A stretch of DNA of 64,000 bases, from the NCBI GenBank assembly GCA_964583615.1, contig CAZOWM010000015.1, positions 1-64,000 of the forward strand. The letters are read 5' to 3'. The notes below the pieces were generated by a model, which did no database searches, had not been told where the DNA came from, and saw only the letters and a program-made list of their open reading frames with translations. This DNA is from CAZOWM01 sp964583615. GTDB lineage: Bacteria > Spirochaetota > B62-G9 > DRHN01. Shown piece by piece: positions 1 to 8,301 of the stretch. A program made the position numbers and the translations under genes. Each line of letters begins with the position of its first letter. Position 1 is the stretch's first letter.

Positions 1-16
1 TAATTATAAACCATAA

Positions 17-1879
17 TCATGAATTCTGGTTAGCATCATACCCGAGCCGTTTTCTCGCCCGCTCGATGTTCATCTGCACACTCTCGAATTCCGGGTCTAT
101 CTTGATTACTTCTTCCCATTCGGAAATGGCCTCCCTGTACATGCCGCTCATGTAGTAGTTTATACCGTCAAGATAGTGCTTTTTGAGCTTGATTCGAAGC
201 TCGTCGTCAATTGCCGTCTGTTTTCCGCTGCTGCCTGACTCTACACTTTTGAGCGTCCGCAGTTTACTCTCAGCTCTCGAGAGAAATACGCGGGCATCGA
301 CGAATTCAGGATTCAAACCAACCGCTTCTCTCCATACTCGCACCGCGTCCTCGAGCTTTTCCATCCTGTACATCTCTACCCCCTCTTCGTAGAGACTTTG
401 AGCCCTTTTCCTGTCCTCTGCGGAAACGACTCGTTTCTCTTCTTTTCTTTCAGACTCTATTCTGTTCAGAAGGTTCTTCGCCTGCACGTTTTCAGGTTCG
501 ACTTCGAGGATGAGCTTGAGTTTGATGAGCGCTTCTCTCTGTTTTTTTCTTCGAAGAAGGTCGTTCGCCTCGTTGTACATATTTGCGAGTATTTCACGCA
601 CAAGCCCCGGATCCGTCTTGTTGAGAGCTTTGGTGAGATTGATTCGTGCCTCCTCATTAAACGGAAATATAAGAAGTATCTCTTCGTAGTACTTCACCGA
701 TTCACTATAATTTCCCACGGTAAAGGATTCCTTTCCAAGGCGTTTCAGGTCCTCGATGAGCTTATAAAAAGGAGAGGTGACAGGTACGGACTTTTCCTCT
801 TCCCGTTTCAAAGCGATGATATCCCTGATGATGTACTCCTTTATCTGAGTGTTTTCAGGGTCGAGCTTTAACCCCTCGTTGAGTGCAGCGAGGGATTTCT
901 TATACTGATTCAGGTTGTAGTATTTGATACCTTCCCGTAAATACTGTACGACCTGCTCTGTCATTCTTTCACTTTCACGCTCCTGCTGAAGCGCAATTTC
1001 CTCTCGAATCTTTTCGATGTAGCCCCTAGCTTCATCAGCTCGATAGTTCATCGCTACGGCATTTTCAAACTGGTCGATCGCCTCGTTCCACTGCTTTTTT
1101 TTGAAAAGATTCACTCCGTTATCGAAATAGCTTTGTGCGAGCGCCCTGAGACGATCGCTTTCCTGGATCTTGAAGTTTATCTTGGAGAGGTATATCGGTG
1201 CATCCTTATCATAGGGAGCAATTTCGAGAACCTCGTTCCACGCTTTTCTGGACGCCATATAATCCCCGCGCTCGAAAAGGTCGATCGCTCTTTGTTTTAA
1301 CTCAGAAATCTCCTTTCTTTTCTTCACCTCTTCGATCTTGCGAGGGAGCTGTCCTGCCGCTGGATCGAACTTGGGCGCAAATACAAAAAGTCTGATGGCC
1401 TGATCATAATTTCCCGTGCGCGTGAGTTCATCTCCCGTGCGAACGATCTTCTCGTAGATCGCCCTATTTCTCATCTGCTCAATCGAATGAAACCCGCTCG
1501 CGAGCAGCGAATAGAGGTCTCTCGTCTCAGGTGAGCTGTTGTTCTTCACGTACACAAACGTCTCAAAGGCTTCGTCTATGTTCCCCTTTTCCAGCTGGGC
1601 GAACCCCTCGTCGAGCTTCTCTGTCAGGCGCTCGATCTCTCCGAGGGCATCTTCGATCAAAAGCTTGACCTCCTCATTCCATGGATCGGCCTTGAGAACC
1701 TCCGTCCACTTTTCAACAGCCCTGTAGTAATCCTTCTCGGCATACAGCACTTTTCCCTGTTCGATATACTGCGCTGTAAGCCTGAGAATATCCTTGTCCT
1801 TTGCAAACGCCGCCAGAAACGGAATGTTTGCAGCAAGAAAAATACAGACTCCGAGTGTAAGAGAGGTTCTCTTCTTCAT
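17..1879 (-). CDS. Exported TPR-repeat protein
   Basis: The product has about 620 residues. An N-terminal signal sequence (two basic residues, then a hydrophobic run through about residue 26) suggests export to the periplasm. The rest is almost all tetratricopeptide repeats; I count at least eight helix pairs with the pattern W/Y...A...W..v+..dP, for example near residues 40-70, 205-235, 265-290, 325-350 and 590-615. Such repeats are protein-binding scaffolds; no catalytic motif is visible. I chose the ATG at 1879 over a TTG two codons upstream because the basic signal-peptide start follows it directly. The partner is unknown. Similar large TPR proteins are common in spirochaetes. Confidence 0.85.
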   Translation of the reverse strand: MKKRTSLTLGVCIFLAANIPFLAAFAKDKDILRLTAQYIEQGKVLYAEKDYYRAVEKWTEVLKADPWNEEVKLLIEDALGEIERLTEKLDEGFAQLEKGNIDEAFETFVYVKNNSSPETRDLYSLLASGFHSIEQMRNRAIYEKIVRTGDELTRTGNYDQAIRLFVFAPKFDPAAGQLPRKIEEVKKRKEISELKQRAIDLFERGDYMASRKAWNEVLEIAPYDKDAPIYLSKINFKIQESDRLRALAQSYFDNGVNLFKKKQWNEAIDQFENAVAMNYRADEARGYIEKIREEIALQQERESERMTEQVVQYLREGIKYYNLNQYKKSLAALNEGLKLDPENTQIKEYIIRDIIALKREEEKSVPVTSPFYKLIEDLKRLGKESFTVGNYSESVKYYEEILLIFPFNEEARINLTKALNKTDPGLVREILANMYNEANDLLRRKKQREALIKLKLILEVEPENVQAKNLLNRIESERKEEKRVVSAEDRKRAQSLYEEGVEMYRMEKLEDAVRVWREAVGLNPEFVDARVFLSRAESKLRTLKSVESGSSGKQTAIDDELRIKLKKHYLDGINYYMSGMYREAISEWEEVIKIDPEFESVQMNIERARKRLGYDANQNS

Positions 1880-2001
1880 CCGCAATCACTAAAAAAAGTT
1901 AGAGTAATCTAAATTCTTTTATCGACGTTATCTGTATATATTAAATATAGTATAGAATTTAGCTCATACACGTGAAAATCAAATTGTGAAAAGGAAATTA
2001 A

Positions 2002-2820
2002 ATGAACTACAGGCTCCTCGCACTCGACCTGGATGGAACTCTTCTGAATGACCAGGAGACGATCAGTGCTAAAAACCTCAATGCGCTGAAAAAAGCGGAT
2101 AAAAAAGGGGTTCAAGTCGTAATCACCACTGGAAGAAGCTACAATTCTGCACACCGCTACATCCATGCTGTGGGGAGCGCACACCTCACAATCACGTTCA
2201 ACGGAGCGGTGATCACAAAGGAAACCGCGGTGCTGAAGAGGGTTACCCTCAACAACCGCATCATCGGTGATCTTATCAAACTGCTCAAGGACATGTCATA
2301 TCCGCCCATCATCTACCTGCCGGACAACAAAAAATACTATGAGACCTTCGGCAGATATTCAGAAGACTTTCTCTCCTTTTCGAAAGGGTTCGAAACCGAG
2401 CTGATCAAAGTTGACAATCTCGCGTCCAGACCCTGGGAGGACGTCATCCGCATAAGCGCGGTGACAGGAAAACACGACGTGACACTTCTGCACGCAGAAC
2501 TGAAACACCGGTTTGGGCGCGATATAAGGACTGTGGACACCTACTTTCCTGCCTGGAACTTCTGGCTCTTTGAAATCCTTCACACACAATGCTCAAAATC
2601 CAGGGGACTCGAATATCTCTGCAAAGAGTACGGCATCTCACAGCACGAGGTCATTGCCGTCGGAGACAACAACAACGATCTCGATATGATCACCTGGGCA
2701 GGTCTCGGATGCGCGATGAAAAACGGTCTCGATGCGGTCATCATGGAAGCGGACTACGTTACAGAAAAAACCAACAATGAGGACGGAGTAGCGGAGGTTA
2801 TCGAACGATTCATCCTCTAA
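2002..2820 (+). CDS. Cof-type HAD-family phosphatase
   Basis: This is a 272-residue haloacid-dehalogenase phosphatase of the Cof/IIB class, probably acting on small phosphorylated metabolites such as sugar phosphates or nucleotides. The N-terminal nucleophile motif LDLDGTLL is at residues 8-15, motif II is the TTGR stretch near 46-49, and the C-terminal GDNNND motif binds magnesium. The central cap region has the length usual for the family. The start is supported by AAAGGAA eight to ten bases upstream. It is transcribed away from the TPR gene, and its end overlaps the convergent J-domain gene by 4 bases. The substrate cannot be told from sequence. A second member lies at 27846-28688. Confidence 0.93.
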   Translation: MNYRLLALDLDGTLLNDQETISAKNLNALKKADKKGVQVVITTGRSYNSAHRYIHAVGSAHLTITFNGAVITKETAVLKRVTLNNRIIGDLIKLLKDMSYPPIIYLPDNKKYYETFGRYSEDFLSFSKGFETELIKVDNLASRPWEDVIRISAVTGKHDVTLLHAELKHRFGRDIRTVDTYFPAWNFWLFEILHTQCSKSRGLEYLCKEYGISQHEVIAVGDNNNDLDMITWAGLGCAMKNGLDAVIMEADYVTEKTNNEDGVAEVIERFIL

Positions 2821-3764
2821 CTCGACTCTACGAAGGCATGATAAAATTTTTCCAGGAGCTCTATTCTCCTCTCCGCGAATTCAATGAGAGGACTGTCGGG
2901 AAATGATTTGAGAAAATACGCGTACTCTCCGAGTACATCCTTCAAACTCTTTTCCGCATCTTGCGCATAAGCCGCTGGATCTGAAAAATATTCGTCAAAG
3001 AAATGATGCAGCTTTCTGTCTGAATTTTGAAAAACAGAAAGCGCAGAAGACCTGCGTTCGAAACCAGCCAGAAGCGATTCGTGCGCGTCGATTAAAAAGG
3101 CTTTTAAAAACACAAAGATTCTTCGCACCCCGCCAGCGATCCGCTTTGAGCGGCACTGCTGCTGAATACGCTTGATTTCTTTCATGATTCCCGTGCAGTC
3201 TTCGACATAGGAATCGAACTCCTGCTGAATGGAAGGCCGGTTGATGGGACGCGTGTTGTAAAAATTTCCCTCATAGTAGCCCGAAACCATTCTATACGCC
3301 GAATCCCGTACCGCATCGAGCGCAGGCGTATCCTCGATTTCGTGGCTGTGTTCTTGCGCGACCTTGTTCCAGAACCTTCGCAGCGCCTCATCCTCTTTTC
3401 GTTTCCGAAGGGTCTCCCTGCGTACCCGTTCATTCTCTTTTGCGAGAATCCGCTCGTACCACCTCTCCAACGTGGTTTTTTGACGGTCTTTTGAGGCACG
3501 TTGATTTTCAGGAGAACCAAGGCTCGTAATCCGGCTTTTTTTCAGGAGCATGTAGGCCTCGTTGATTTGCATCATCATCTCGTGCGTGGACGCGGGATCA
3601 CCGGGATTCGAATCGGGGTGATACTTCTTTGCAAGTTTTCGGTACGCTTTTGTAATATCAGCCATACTTGAACCTGCAGACACTCCGAGAATTCTGTATG
3701 CATCGGCAATGCTTCCCATATTTTCAGTGAGCTCCAGTCTCTTCTCCAGGCGGAACAGAATCAT
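2817..3764 (-). CDS. J-domain (DnaJ-like) protein
   Basis: The 315-residue product carries an N-terminal J domain (about residues 18-85) with the HPD tripeptide in KKYHPDSNPGD, the motif that stimulates Hsp70 ATPase. The remaining ~230 residues are charged and helical, with no Gly/Phe region, zinc finger or DnaJ C-terminal domain, so this is a type III J protein rather than DnaJ. The first ATG overlaps the stop of the upstream lipoprotein gene as ATGA, suggesting translational coupling. A second ATG 15 codons on (3719) lies immediately before the J domain and is an alternative start. The client is unknown. Confidence 0.85.
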   Translation of the reverse strand: MILFRLEKRLELTENMGSIADAYRILGVSAGSSMADITKAYRKLAKKYHPDSNPGDPASTHEMMMQINEAYMLLKKSRITSLGSPENQRASKDRQKTTLERWYERILAKENERVRRETLRKRKEDEALRRFWNKVAQEHSHEIEDTPALDAVRDSAYRMVSGYYEGNFYNTRPINRPSIQQEFDSYVEDCTGIMKEIKRIQQQCRSKRIAGGVRRIFVFLKAFLIDAHESLLAGFERRSSALSVFQNSDRKLHHFFDEYFSDPAAYAQDAEKSLKDVLGEYAYFLKSFPDSPLIEFAERRIELLEKFYHAFVESS

Positions 3765-4402
3765 CGATGGCGTTTTGTATACTGCAGCAAATTACCGTAA
3801 CTATAAAAAAGTTCACCGCTCAGCAGTTTTTCATTCTCACTTTCCGGAGATTCTTTCCTTAAAAAATCGTTCAGCACGAACCCCGATGCATCACTGTAGG
3901 TGGAGGGAAAACTGAGGTTCATTTTCAATTCTGTGACACCTCGAGAAGTGTAATTCAATATACGCACCGTTCCATCAGCAAGGGTATTTGCCACGACCCC
4001 AACATGGGAAACTTTATCTTTCGCTTCATCGATCGTTCCATGAAAAAACACTACATCTGCAGGTTTGGGAATACCTGAGGAGTATGTCATACCACTGGTG
4101 TGGAGACTGTAGTAGAGCGCTCTGGAAATAAGTCTGGAGTTCGGCTCACGGACAAGGCGTACCTCGTGCCCCAGTGAACGGTACACACCCAGCACATAAC
4201 CTGAGCAGTCGTTTCTGAACCACCTGTTCAGCTGAGAGATATCCCTCATTCCGAGCAGACTCTCGGCATAGTTCACGATTCTGGCTCGCTGTGTGTGCTC
4301 GCTTTCCACTTCCTCAGGTTCGAAATACTTCGTTGGAGCCGTCACGCAGGAAGTGAAAGCCATAAGCACGCAAAGCGAAACAATGAGAGCAGTTCTTTTC
4401 AT
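3761..4402 (-). CDS. NlpC/P60-like lipoprotein hydrolase
   Basis: This is a 213-residue predicted lipoprotein. The signal peptide ends in a lipobox (AFTSC, Cys near residue 18), so it should be membrane-anchored. The body resembles the NlpC/P60 cysteine peptidase superfamily: NDCSGYVLG supplies the candidate catalytic Cys, SHVGVV the His, and GIPKPADVVFFHG matches the usual 'GDLVFF' strand. Such enzymes cut peptidoglycan stem peptides or related amide bonds. The start at 4402 is preferred over an ATG seven codons upstream because GGGAAGAG precedes it at good spacing and the basic signal-peptide start follows. It is probably co-transcribed with the J-domain gene. The exact substrate is unknown. 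Confidence 0.8.
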   Translation of the reverse strand: MKRTALIVSLCVLMAFTSCVTAPTKYFEPEEVESEHTQRARIVNYAESLLGMRDISQLNRWFRNDCSGYVLGVYRSLGHEVRLVREPNSRLISRALYYSLHTSGMTYSSGIPKPADVVFFHGTIDEAKDKVSHVGVVANTLADGTVRILNYTSRGVTELKMNLSFPSTYSDASGFVLNDFLRKESPESENEKLLSGELFYSYGNLLQYTKRHR

Positions 4403-4471
4403 TTCTCTTCCCAAATATAGCATAGCGCAAATCGCTGATAGATAAAAATGTTTTTCCCCTTTTTTCTGGAC

Positions 4472-5563
4472 TCAGTCGACCAAAACGACCTCGTAGCCGA
4501 CTCCCTCCAGAGCTTCTGCGGCCTTCTGGGCATCCTTTTGCAATGAGAACCCAAGTCTCAGTATCCCCCCTTCTCCTTCCCTGATGTTGACGATCTCAAT
4601 ATCCTTAATATTTATATTGTGATAATAGATAGTATTCGTAATACGGGCAAGCTCTCCAGCCCTGTCCTTCACTGATACCCGCACATCGAAAAGCGGCTTT
4701 AGAAAGCCCTTGCTGTATCGGGGAATGGTGTGTCTCTCGTGCCGTGCTATTTCGAACACCTCTCTGAGCGCTTGTCCATCTTCGAGAATCGAACCGAGAT
4801 GGGAAAGCCTTTTTTGAAAGTCATTTAGGGCATCACCAATCTGTTCGATGTTGGTGCTGATGATGTCCTTCCACACATCGTAACTCGAAGAAGCGATTCT
4901 CGTCATGTCCCTGAATCCGCCTGCTGCGAGATTCCTGTACAGGTCACTATTTTTCCCTGCCAGGTGGTTTGTGAGTAATACGGCAAGCAGCTGAGGAAGA
5001 TGGCTGACATTCGCCGCGATCATGTCGTGCAGTCCCGGTTCGAGAACCATGATCTTCGCACCGAGAAGGGAGAGGAGATCAGATAAACGCTTTATCGCTT
5101 TCTTTGGTGTGTGCTTCAACGGGGTCAGAACGTACACCGCATCATAAAACAGGTACGGATTTGCATTTTCTATTCCGCGTTTCTCGCTGCCTGCCATTGG
5201 ATGCCCGCCTATGAAATGGGCGCCGCGGAGGAGGTATTTTTCCGCACTCCTGCAGATTACCGACTTTGTGCTTCCCACGTCGCTGATCACGGTATTCCTG
5301 TCGCAGAATTCGAACACATCGGGGAGTCGCGCAATGATATCGTGCAAGGGTGTGCAGAGAAACACGAAATCGCTGTTGCGAAGCGCATCCTGCATTCCCA
5401 CATATTCAAACCCCTCATCGATGATCTGCATACCCATGGCCTTCTCGATCGTCCTCCCTCCGCTTACTCCTTTTACATTGATGCGCGCTCTCTTGAATGC
5501 GTAGCAGAGGGAGCCGCCGATAAGGCCGAGACCTACTACAGTAACTACAGTTTTATTTTCCAT
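4472..5563 (-). CDS. tyrA: Prephenate dehydrogenase with C-terminal ACT domain
   Basis: The enzyme (363 residues) oxidatively decarboxylates prephenate to 4-hydroxyphenylpyruvate in tyrosine synthesis. The Rossmann loop GLGLIGGSL is near residues 10-18, and the family signature GGHPMAGSE near 120 contains the catalytic His and substrate-binding residues. The last ~75 residues (VSVKDRAGELARI onward) form an ACT domain, so feedback inhibition by tyrosine or phenylalanine is likely. The ATG at 5563 places the Rossmann strand at the usual distance; an ATG 13 codons upstream is possible. It lies on the same strand as aroF (7010-8029), separated from it by a ribokinase and a permease remnant. Confidence 0.95.
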   Translation of the reverse strand: MENKTVVTVVGLGLIGGSLCYAFKRARINVKGVSGGRTIEKAMGMQIIDEGFEYVGMQDALRNSDFVFLCTPLHDIIARLPDVFEFCDRNTVISDVGSTKSVICRSAEKYLLRGAHFIGGHPMAGSEKRGIENANPYLFYDAVYVLTPLKHTPKKAIKRLSDLLSLLGAKIMVLEPGLHDMIAANVSHLPQLLAVLLTNHLAGKNSDLYRNLAAGGFRDMTRIASSSYDVWKDIISTNIEQIGDALNDFQKRLSHLGSILEDGQALREVFEIARHERHTIPRYSKGFLKPLFDVRVSVKDRAGELARITNTIYYHNINIKDIEIVNIREGEGGILRLGFSLQKDAQKAAEALEGVGYEVVLVD

Positions 5564-5678
5564 TTTTTCCGTATCATGATAATTCCCCAAGGAATGGTAC
5601 ATCTCCTCTAATATTATCCCAATTTATGAAAAAATGTAGTCTGAAATATATACAAAGAAGGGATTGGAAAAAGGCATT

Positions 5679-6608
5679 TCATCGAGTTTGGTTCATATGT
5701 TTTTCAAACTCATCTTTTCCGATAAAAGCCTTCTGTGTACCGGTTTTGAGGGTGGAAAGCGCTGCATAGAGGTTCGCGCACTCCATCGACTTTGCAAGGT
5801 CTTTGGTACTGACAAGATAATAAGCCAGGCTTCCGATATAGGCATCGCCAGCGCCGGTTGTGTCTTTTGTTTCAACCTTGACCGCAGGTACATGCCTTAT
5901 ACCGGCATCCTGAACAAGCATTGATCCCCTTTCACCGAGTGTGATGATCACAGTTTTTACCCCTTTCTTCAGGAGTGATTTTGCCGCCTGTTGCACCTGT
6001 TCATCGGTTTGTACAGGCAATCCTGTGAGTATCTCGAGCTCTGTTTCATTGGGTATAAGGAAGTCTACCTTGCAGATATGTTGAAAATCAAGCTTTCGCG
6101 CGGGCGCCGGGTTCAATACAACGGGAATACCATTCCTAAACCCGAAATCTATAGCATGGTACACAGACTCCAACGGTATTTCGAGCTGGAGCAGAATAAG
6201 ATCGCACTCCGAAAGCAGGCCGGACGCCCTGTCGATGTCCTCCTCCTTCAGAAATGAGTTTGCCCCTTTCACAATGAGTATGTAGTTGTCCCCAGACTCA
6301 TCAACAAAGATCGGCGCCACACCGTTCGACACATTTTCAACATGTTCGACAAATGACGTATCTATACCGAATGACTCGAAGTTTCGCTTTACCTCCCTCC
6401 CAAACATATCACCTCCGACCTTTGTTACCATGACCACATCTGCCCCCAGTTTCGAGGCTGCGACTGCCTGGTTTGCACCCTTGCCGCCAAATCCCATATC
6501 AAAGGACGGCGCATCTATCGTCTCCCCACGTCTGGGCATTCTCCGCACATTCGTAATGAGATCGATCATGTTGCTCCCGATCACGGCTATCTTCGGTCTC
6601 TTTTCCAT
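5679..6608 (-). CDS. rbsK: Ribokinase-like PfkB sugar kinase
   Basis: This 309-residue PfkB-family kinase is closest in pattern to ribokinase. The N-terminal signature GGKGANQAVAASKLGADV is at about 41-58, and the C-terminal DTTGAGDAYIGSLAYYL carries the catalytic Asp and anion hole. It should phosphorylate ribose or a similar sugar in the cytoplasm with ATP. The start has GAGG at about nine bases. Just upstream lies the C-terminal remnant of a sugar ABC permease, so this is probably the surviving end of a sugar-uptake operon. Substrate specificity within the PfkB family is not certain. Confidence 0.9.
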   Translation of the reverse strand: MEKRPKIAVIGSNMIDLITNVRRMPRRGETIDAPSFDMGFGGKGANQAVAASKLGADVVMVTKVGGDMFGREVKRNFESFGIDTSFVEHVENVSNGVAPIFVDESGDNYILIVKGANSFLKEEDIDRASGLLSECDLILLQLEIPLESVYHAIDFGFRNGIPVVLNPAPARKLDFQHICKVDFLIPNETELEILTGLPVQTDEQVQQAAKSLLKKGVKTVIITLGERGSMLVQDAGIRHVPAVKVETKDTTGAGDAYIGSLAYYLVSTKDLAKSMECANLYAALSTLKTGTQKAFIGKDEFEKHMNQTR

Positions 6609-6648
6609 GCATCACACCCTCATGGCCGTAAATAGATGCAGCAAAACC

Positions 6649-6987
6649 TTAACCCTTCACTGCACCGAAAGTAAGGCCTCTTACGATATATCTCTGCATG
6701 AATATTGCCAACAAAATCCCCGGTACTGCTGCAATAGAAGCGACTGCCAGGAGTTCGCCCCAGGAGATTCCAGCACTTCCGATGTAGTCCTGTAATACGA
6801 GCGGCAATGTCTGTACATTGCTTCGTGTAAATATCGAGGCGAACATCAGCTCATTCCAGGAAAAGATAAACGCAAAAAGGGACGCAACCGCAATACCGGA
6901 TTTCGCAAGGGGTACGGCAATCTTGAAAAACACCCGAAAGCGGCTGTATCCGTCCACTGAAACAGGAAGAAAGTCAATAAAAAATTT
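6649..6987 (-). pseudogene. C-terminal remnant of a sugar ABC transporter permease
   Basis: The reading frame encodes only the last ~100 residues of a MalG-type binding-protein-dependent permease. It begins at the EAA-loop sequence (VDGYSRFRVFFKIAVPL) and runs through the last two membrane segments to a typical end (YIVRGLTFGAVKG). Family members are about 270-300 residues, so roughly the first two thirds are missing. A GTG at 6957 could start translation, but upstream the frame loses family resemblance within a few codons and meets a stop by 6990. Two copies of an 11-base repeat lie at the broken edge. It sits 40 bases upstream of rbsK. Confidence 0.8.
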
Positions 6988-7009
6988 TTAAATTCTGATT
7001 TTTAAATTC
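6985..7009. repeat. Tandem 11-bp direct repeat at a gene scar
   Basis: TTTTTAAATTC occurs at 6985-6995 and again at 6999-7009, separated by TGA. The pair lies exactly between the stop of aroF (7010) and the broken end of the permease remnant. It may mark a deletion or slippage event, or be AT-rich chance. Confidence 0.6.
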
Positions 7010-8029
7010 CTACGAATCGAGATATTTTCCCACCGCCCTTCCGATAATCCTCAACTCCTTCATCATCTGATCAAACTGCTCGGGGTAGAGCGACTGTGCG
7101 CCGTCCGATTTCGCGTGCTCCGGGTCGTGGTGCACCTCAACGATGATACCGTCCGCCCCCGCTGCAATACTGGCTCTGGCCATGGGGATCACTTTGTCTC
7201 TTATTCCGGTCCCGTGAGAAGGATCGGTGAAAATAGGGAGGTGACTCAATTTCTTGATGACCGGAACAGCACTGATGTCGAGAGTATTTCGCGTATAGTT
7301 TTCAAAAGTGCGTATTCCCCGTTCGCAGAGTATGATGCTTTCGTTTCCTCCCTTCAGGATATACTCGCTTGCCATGAGCCACTCCTCGATTGTGGCGGAC
7401 ATCCCCCGTTTCAACATAACGGGTTGACGTATCTTTCCAAGCTCTCCGATGAGCGTGAAGTTTTGCATGTTCCGCGCGCCGACCTGTAGTATGTCCGCGT
7501 ACCGGCAGACGATTTCTATGTGGCTCACGTCGATGACCTCAGTAATGACAAAAAGCCCGTATTTGTCTGCCGCCGCCCGCATATACCGCAGCCCTTCTTC
7601 CCCAAGGCCCTGAAAGCTGTAGGGTGACGTTCTCGGCTTGAATGCTCCCCCCCGTAGTATTTTTGCCCCCGATGCCTTTACAGAGCGCGCAATGATGTCG
7701 ATCTGTTCCTCGCTCTCAATGGAGCACGGACCTGCGGCCACAATGATTTCATCTCCACCTATTTCCAGACCGTTCATGCTTATTTTGGTATTTTCCTTCT
7801 TGAATGAACGCGATGCGAGCTTGTAGGGCTCGGAAATTCTGATGACTTCATGGACTCCATCGAGCACCTCGAGCTGGCGTGTGTCGATTCCCGTTTTATC
7901 ACCAATTGCACCGAGGATCGTGTGGGTGACTCCATCGGACCTGTGGATCTCGAATCCCAAATCCTTGAGATGTTGAATTACATTTTGAATTTTATCCTCG
8001 GCTGCTTTGGGTTCCATCACGACGACCAT
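7010..8029 (-). CDS. aroF: 3-deoxy-7-phosphoheptulonate (DAHP) synthase, ferredoxin-like-domain type
   Basis: This 339-residue enzyme condenses phosphoenolpyruvate and erythrose 4-phosphate in the first step of aromatic amino-acid synthesis. Residues 1-70 form the ferredoxin-like regulatory domain seen in the Thermotoga-type AroAI-beta enzymes. The barrel follows, with GPCSIES near 100, RGGAFKPRTSPYSFQG near 130, LKRGMS, and DPSHGTG near the end, all family signatures. The start has AGGAGGG nine bases upstream. It is preceded by a Phe/Tyr-rich leader peptide, an antiterminator and a terminator, so transcription attenuation is expected. tyrA lies further down the same strand. Confidence 0.96.
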   Translation of the reverse strand: MVVVMEPKAAEDKIQNVIQHLKDLGFEIHRSDGVTHTILGAIGDKTGIDTRQLEVLDGVHEVIRISEPYKLASRSFKKENTKISMNGLEIGGDEIIVAAGPCSIESEEQIDIIARSVKASGAKILRGGAFKPRTSPYSFQGLGEEGLRYMRAAADKYGLFVITEVIDVSHIEIVCRYADILQVGARNMQNFTLIGELGKIRQPVMLKRGMSATIEEWLMASEYILKGGNESIILCERGIRTFENYTRNTLDISAVPVIKKLSHLPIFTDPSHGTGIRDKVIPMARASIAAGADGIIVEVHHDPEHAKSDGAQSLYPEQFDQMMKELRIIGRAVGKYLDS

Positions 8030-8044
8030 AGGCTTACCCTCCTG

Positions 8045-8074
8045 AAAAAAAAAGCTGCAGGAATCTGCAGCTTT
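8045..8074 (-). terminator. Attenuator terminator before aroF
   Basis: On the minus strand a perfect 10-bp stem (AAAGCTGCAG / CTGCAGCTTT, loop ATTC) is followed by nine T residues and then directly by the aroF ribosome-binding site. The left arm can alternatively pair with an upstream copy: ATCTGCAG at 8089-8096 with CTGCAGAT at 8058-8065, eight perfect pairs. That would break the terminator. This is the layout of amino-acid leader attenuation. Confidence 0.85.
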
Positions 8075-8096
8075 TCATCCACACCCCTGCAGATCA

Positions 8097-8144
8097 TCAA
8101 AAAAATACGAAGGGATAATAGAAGCTTTCCACGTTGGATCTCAT
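8097..8144 (-). CDS. Phe/Tyr-rich leader peptide of aroF
   Basis: A 15-codon reading frame encodes MRSNVESFYYPFVFF and then TGA. Six of 15 residues are Phe or Tyr, clustered in the last eight codons. An A/G-rich stretch (AAAGGAAAAAGAGAG) lies upstream of the ATG. The frame sits between a strong promoter and the aroF terminator hairpin. By the established logic of phe, trp and his leaders, ribosome stalling at Phe or Tyr codons would favour the antiterminator. The peptide itself probably has no other function. Confidence 0.85.
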   Translation of the reverse strand: MRSNVESFYYPFVFF

Positions 8145-8191
8145 GGGAATGGCTCTCTTTTTCCTTTTAAAAGATAACTAATAGACAATTA

Positions 8192-8220
8192 ATTATGCGC
8201 TCCTTGATGTATTCTGTCAA
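8192..8220 (-). promoter_or_regulatory. Sigma70-type promoter of the aroF leader
   Basis: TTGACA (8215-8220) and CATAAT (8192-8197) are 17 bases apart on the minus strand, about 50 bases upstream of the leader peptide ATG. Confidence 0.8.
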
Positions 8221-8301
8221 GCCCTTGTTTAATCCCGATTATCGATCCCGATATTCACTCCCGCTTCTCTCAAGATGCAAGACCGATCCCCTCATTGCCG
8301 C

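Noticed and set aside
8030..8220. T-box or aromatic riboswitch upstream of aroF
   Set aside because: No T-box sequence (AGGGTGGNACCGCG-like) or specifier loop is present, and the leader is short. The peptide plus paired hairpins explain it better.
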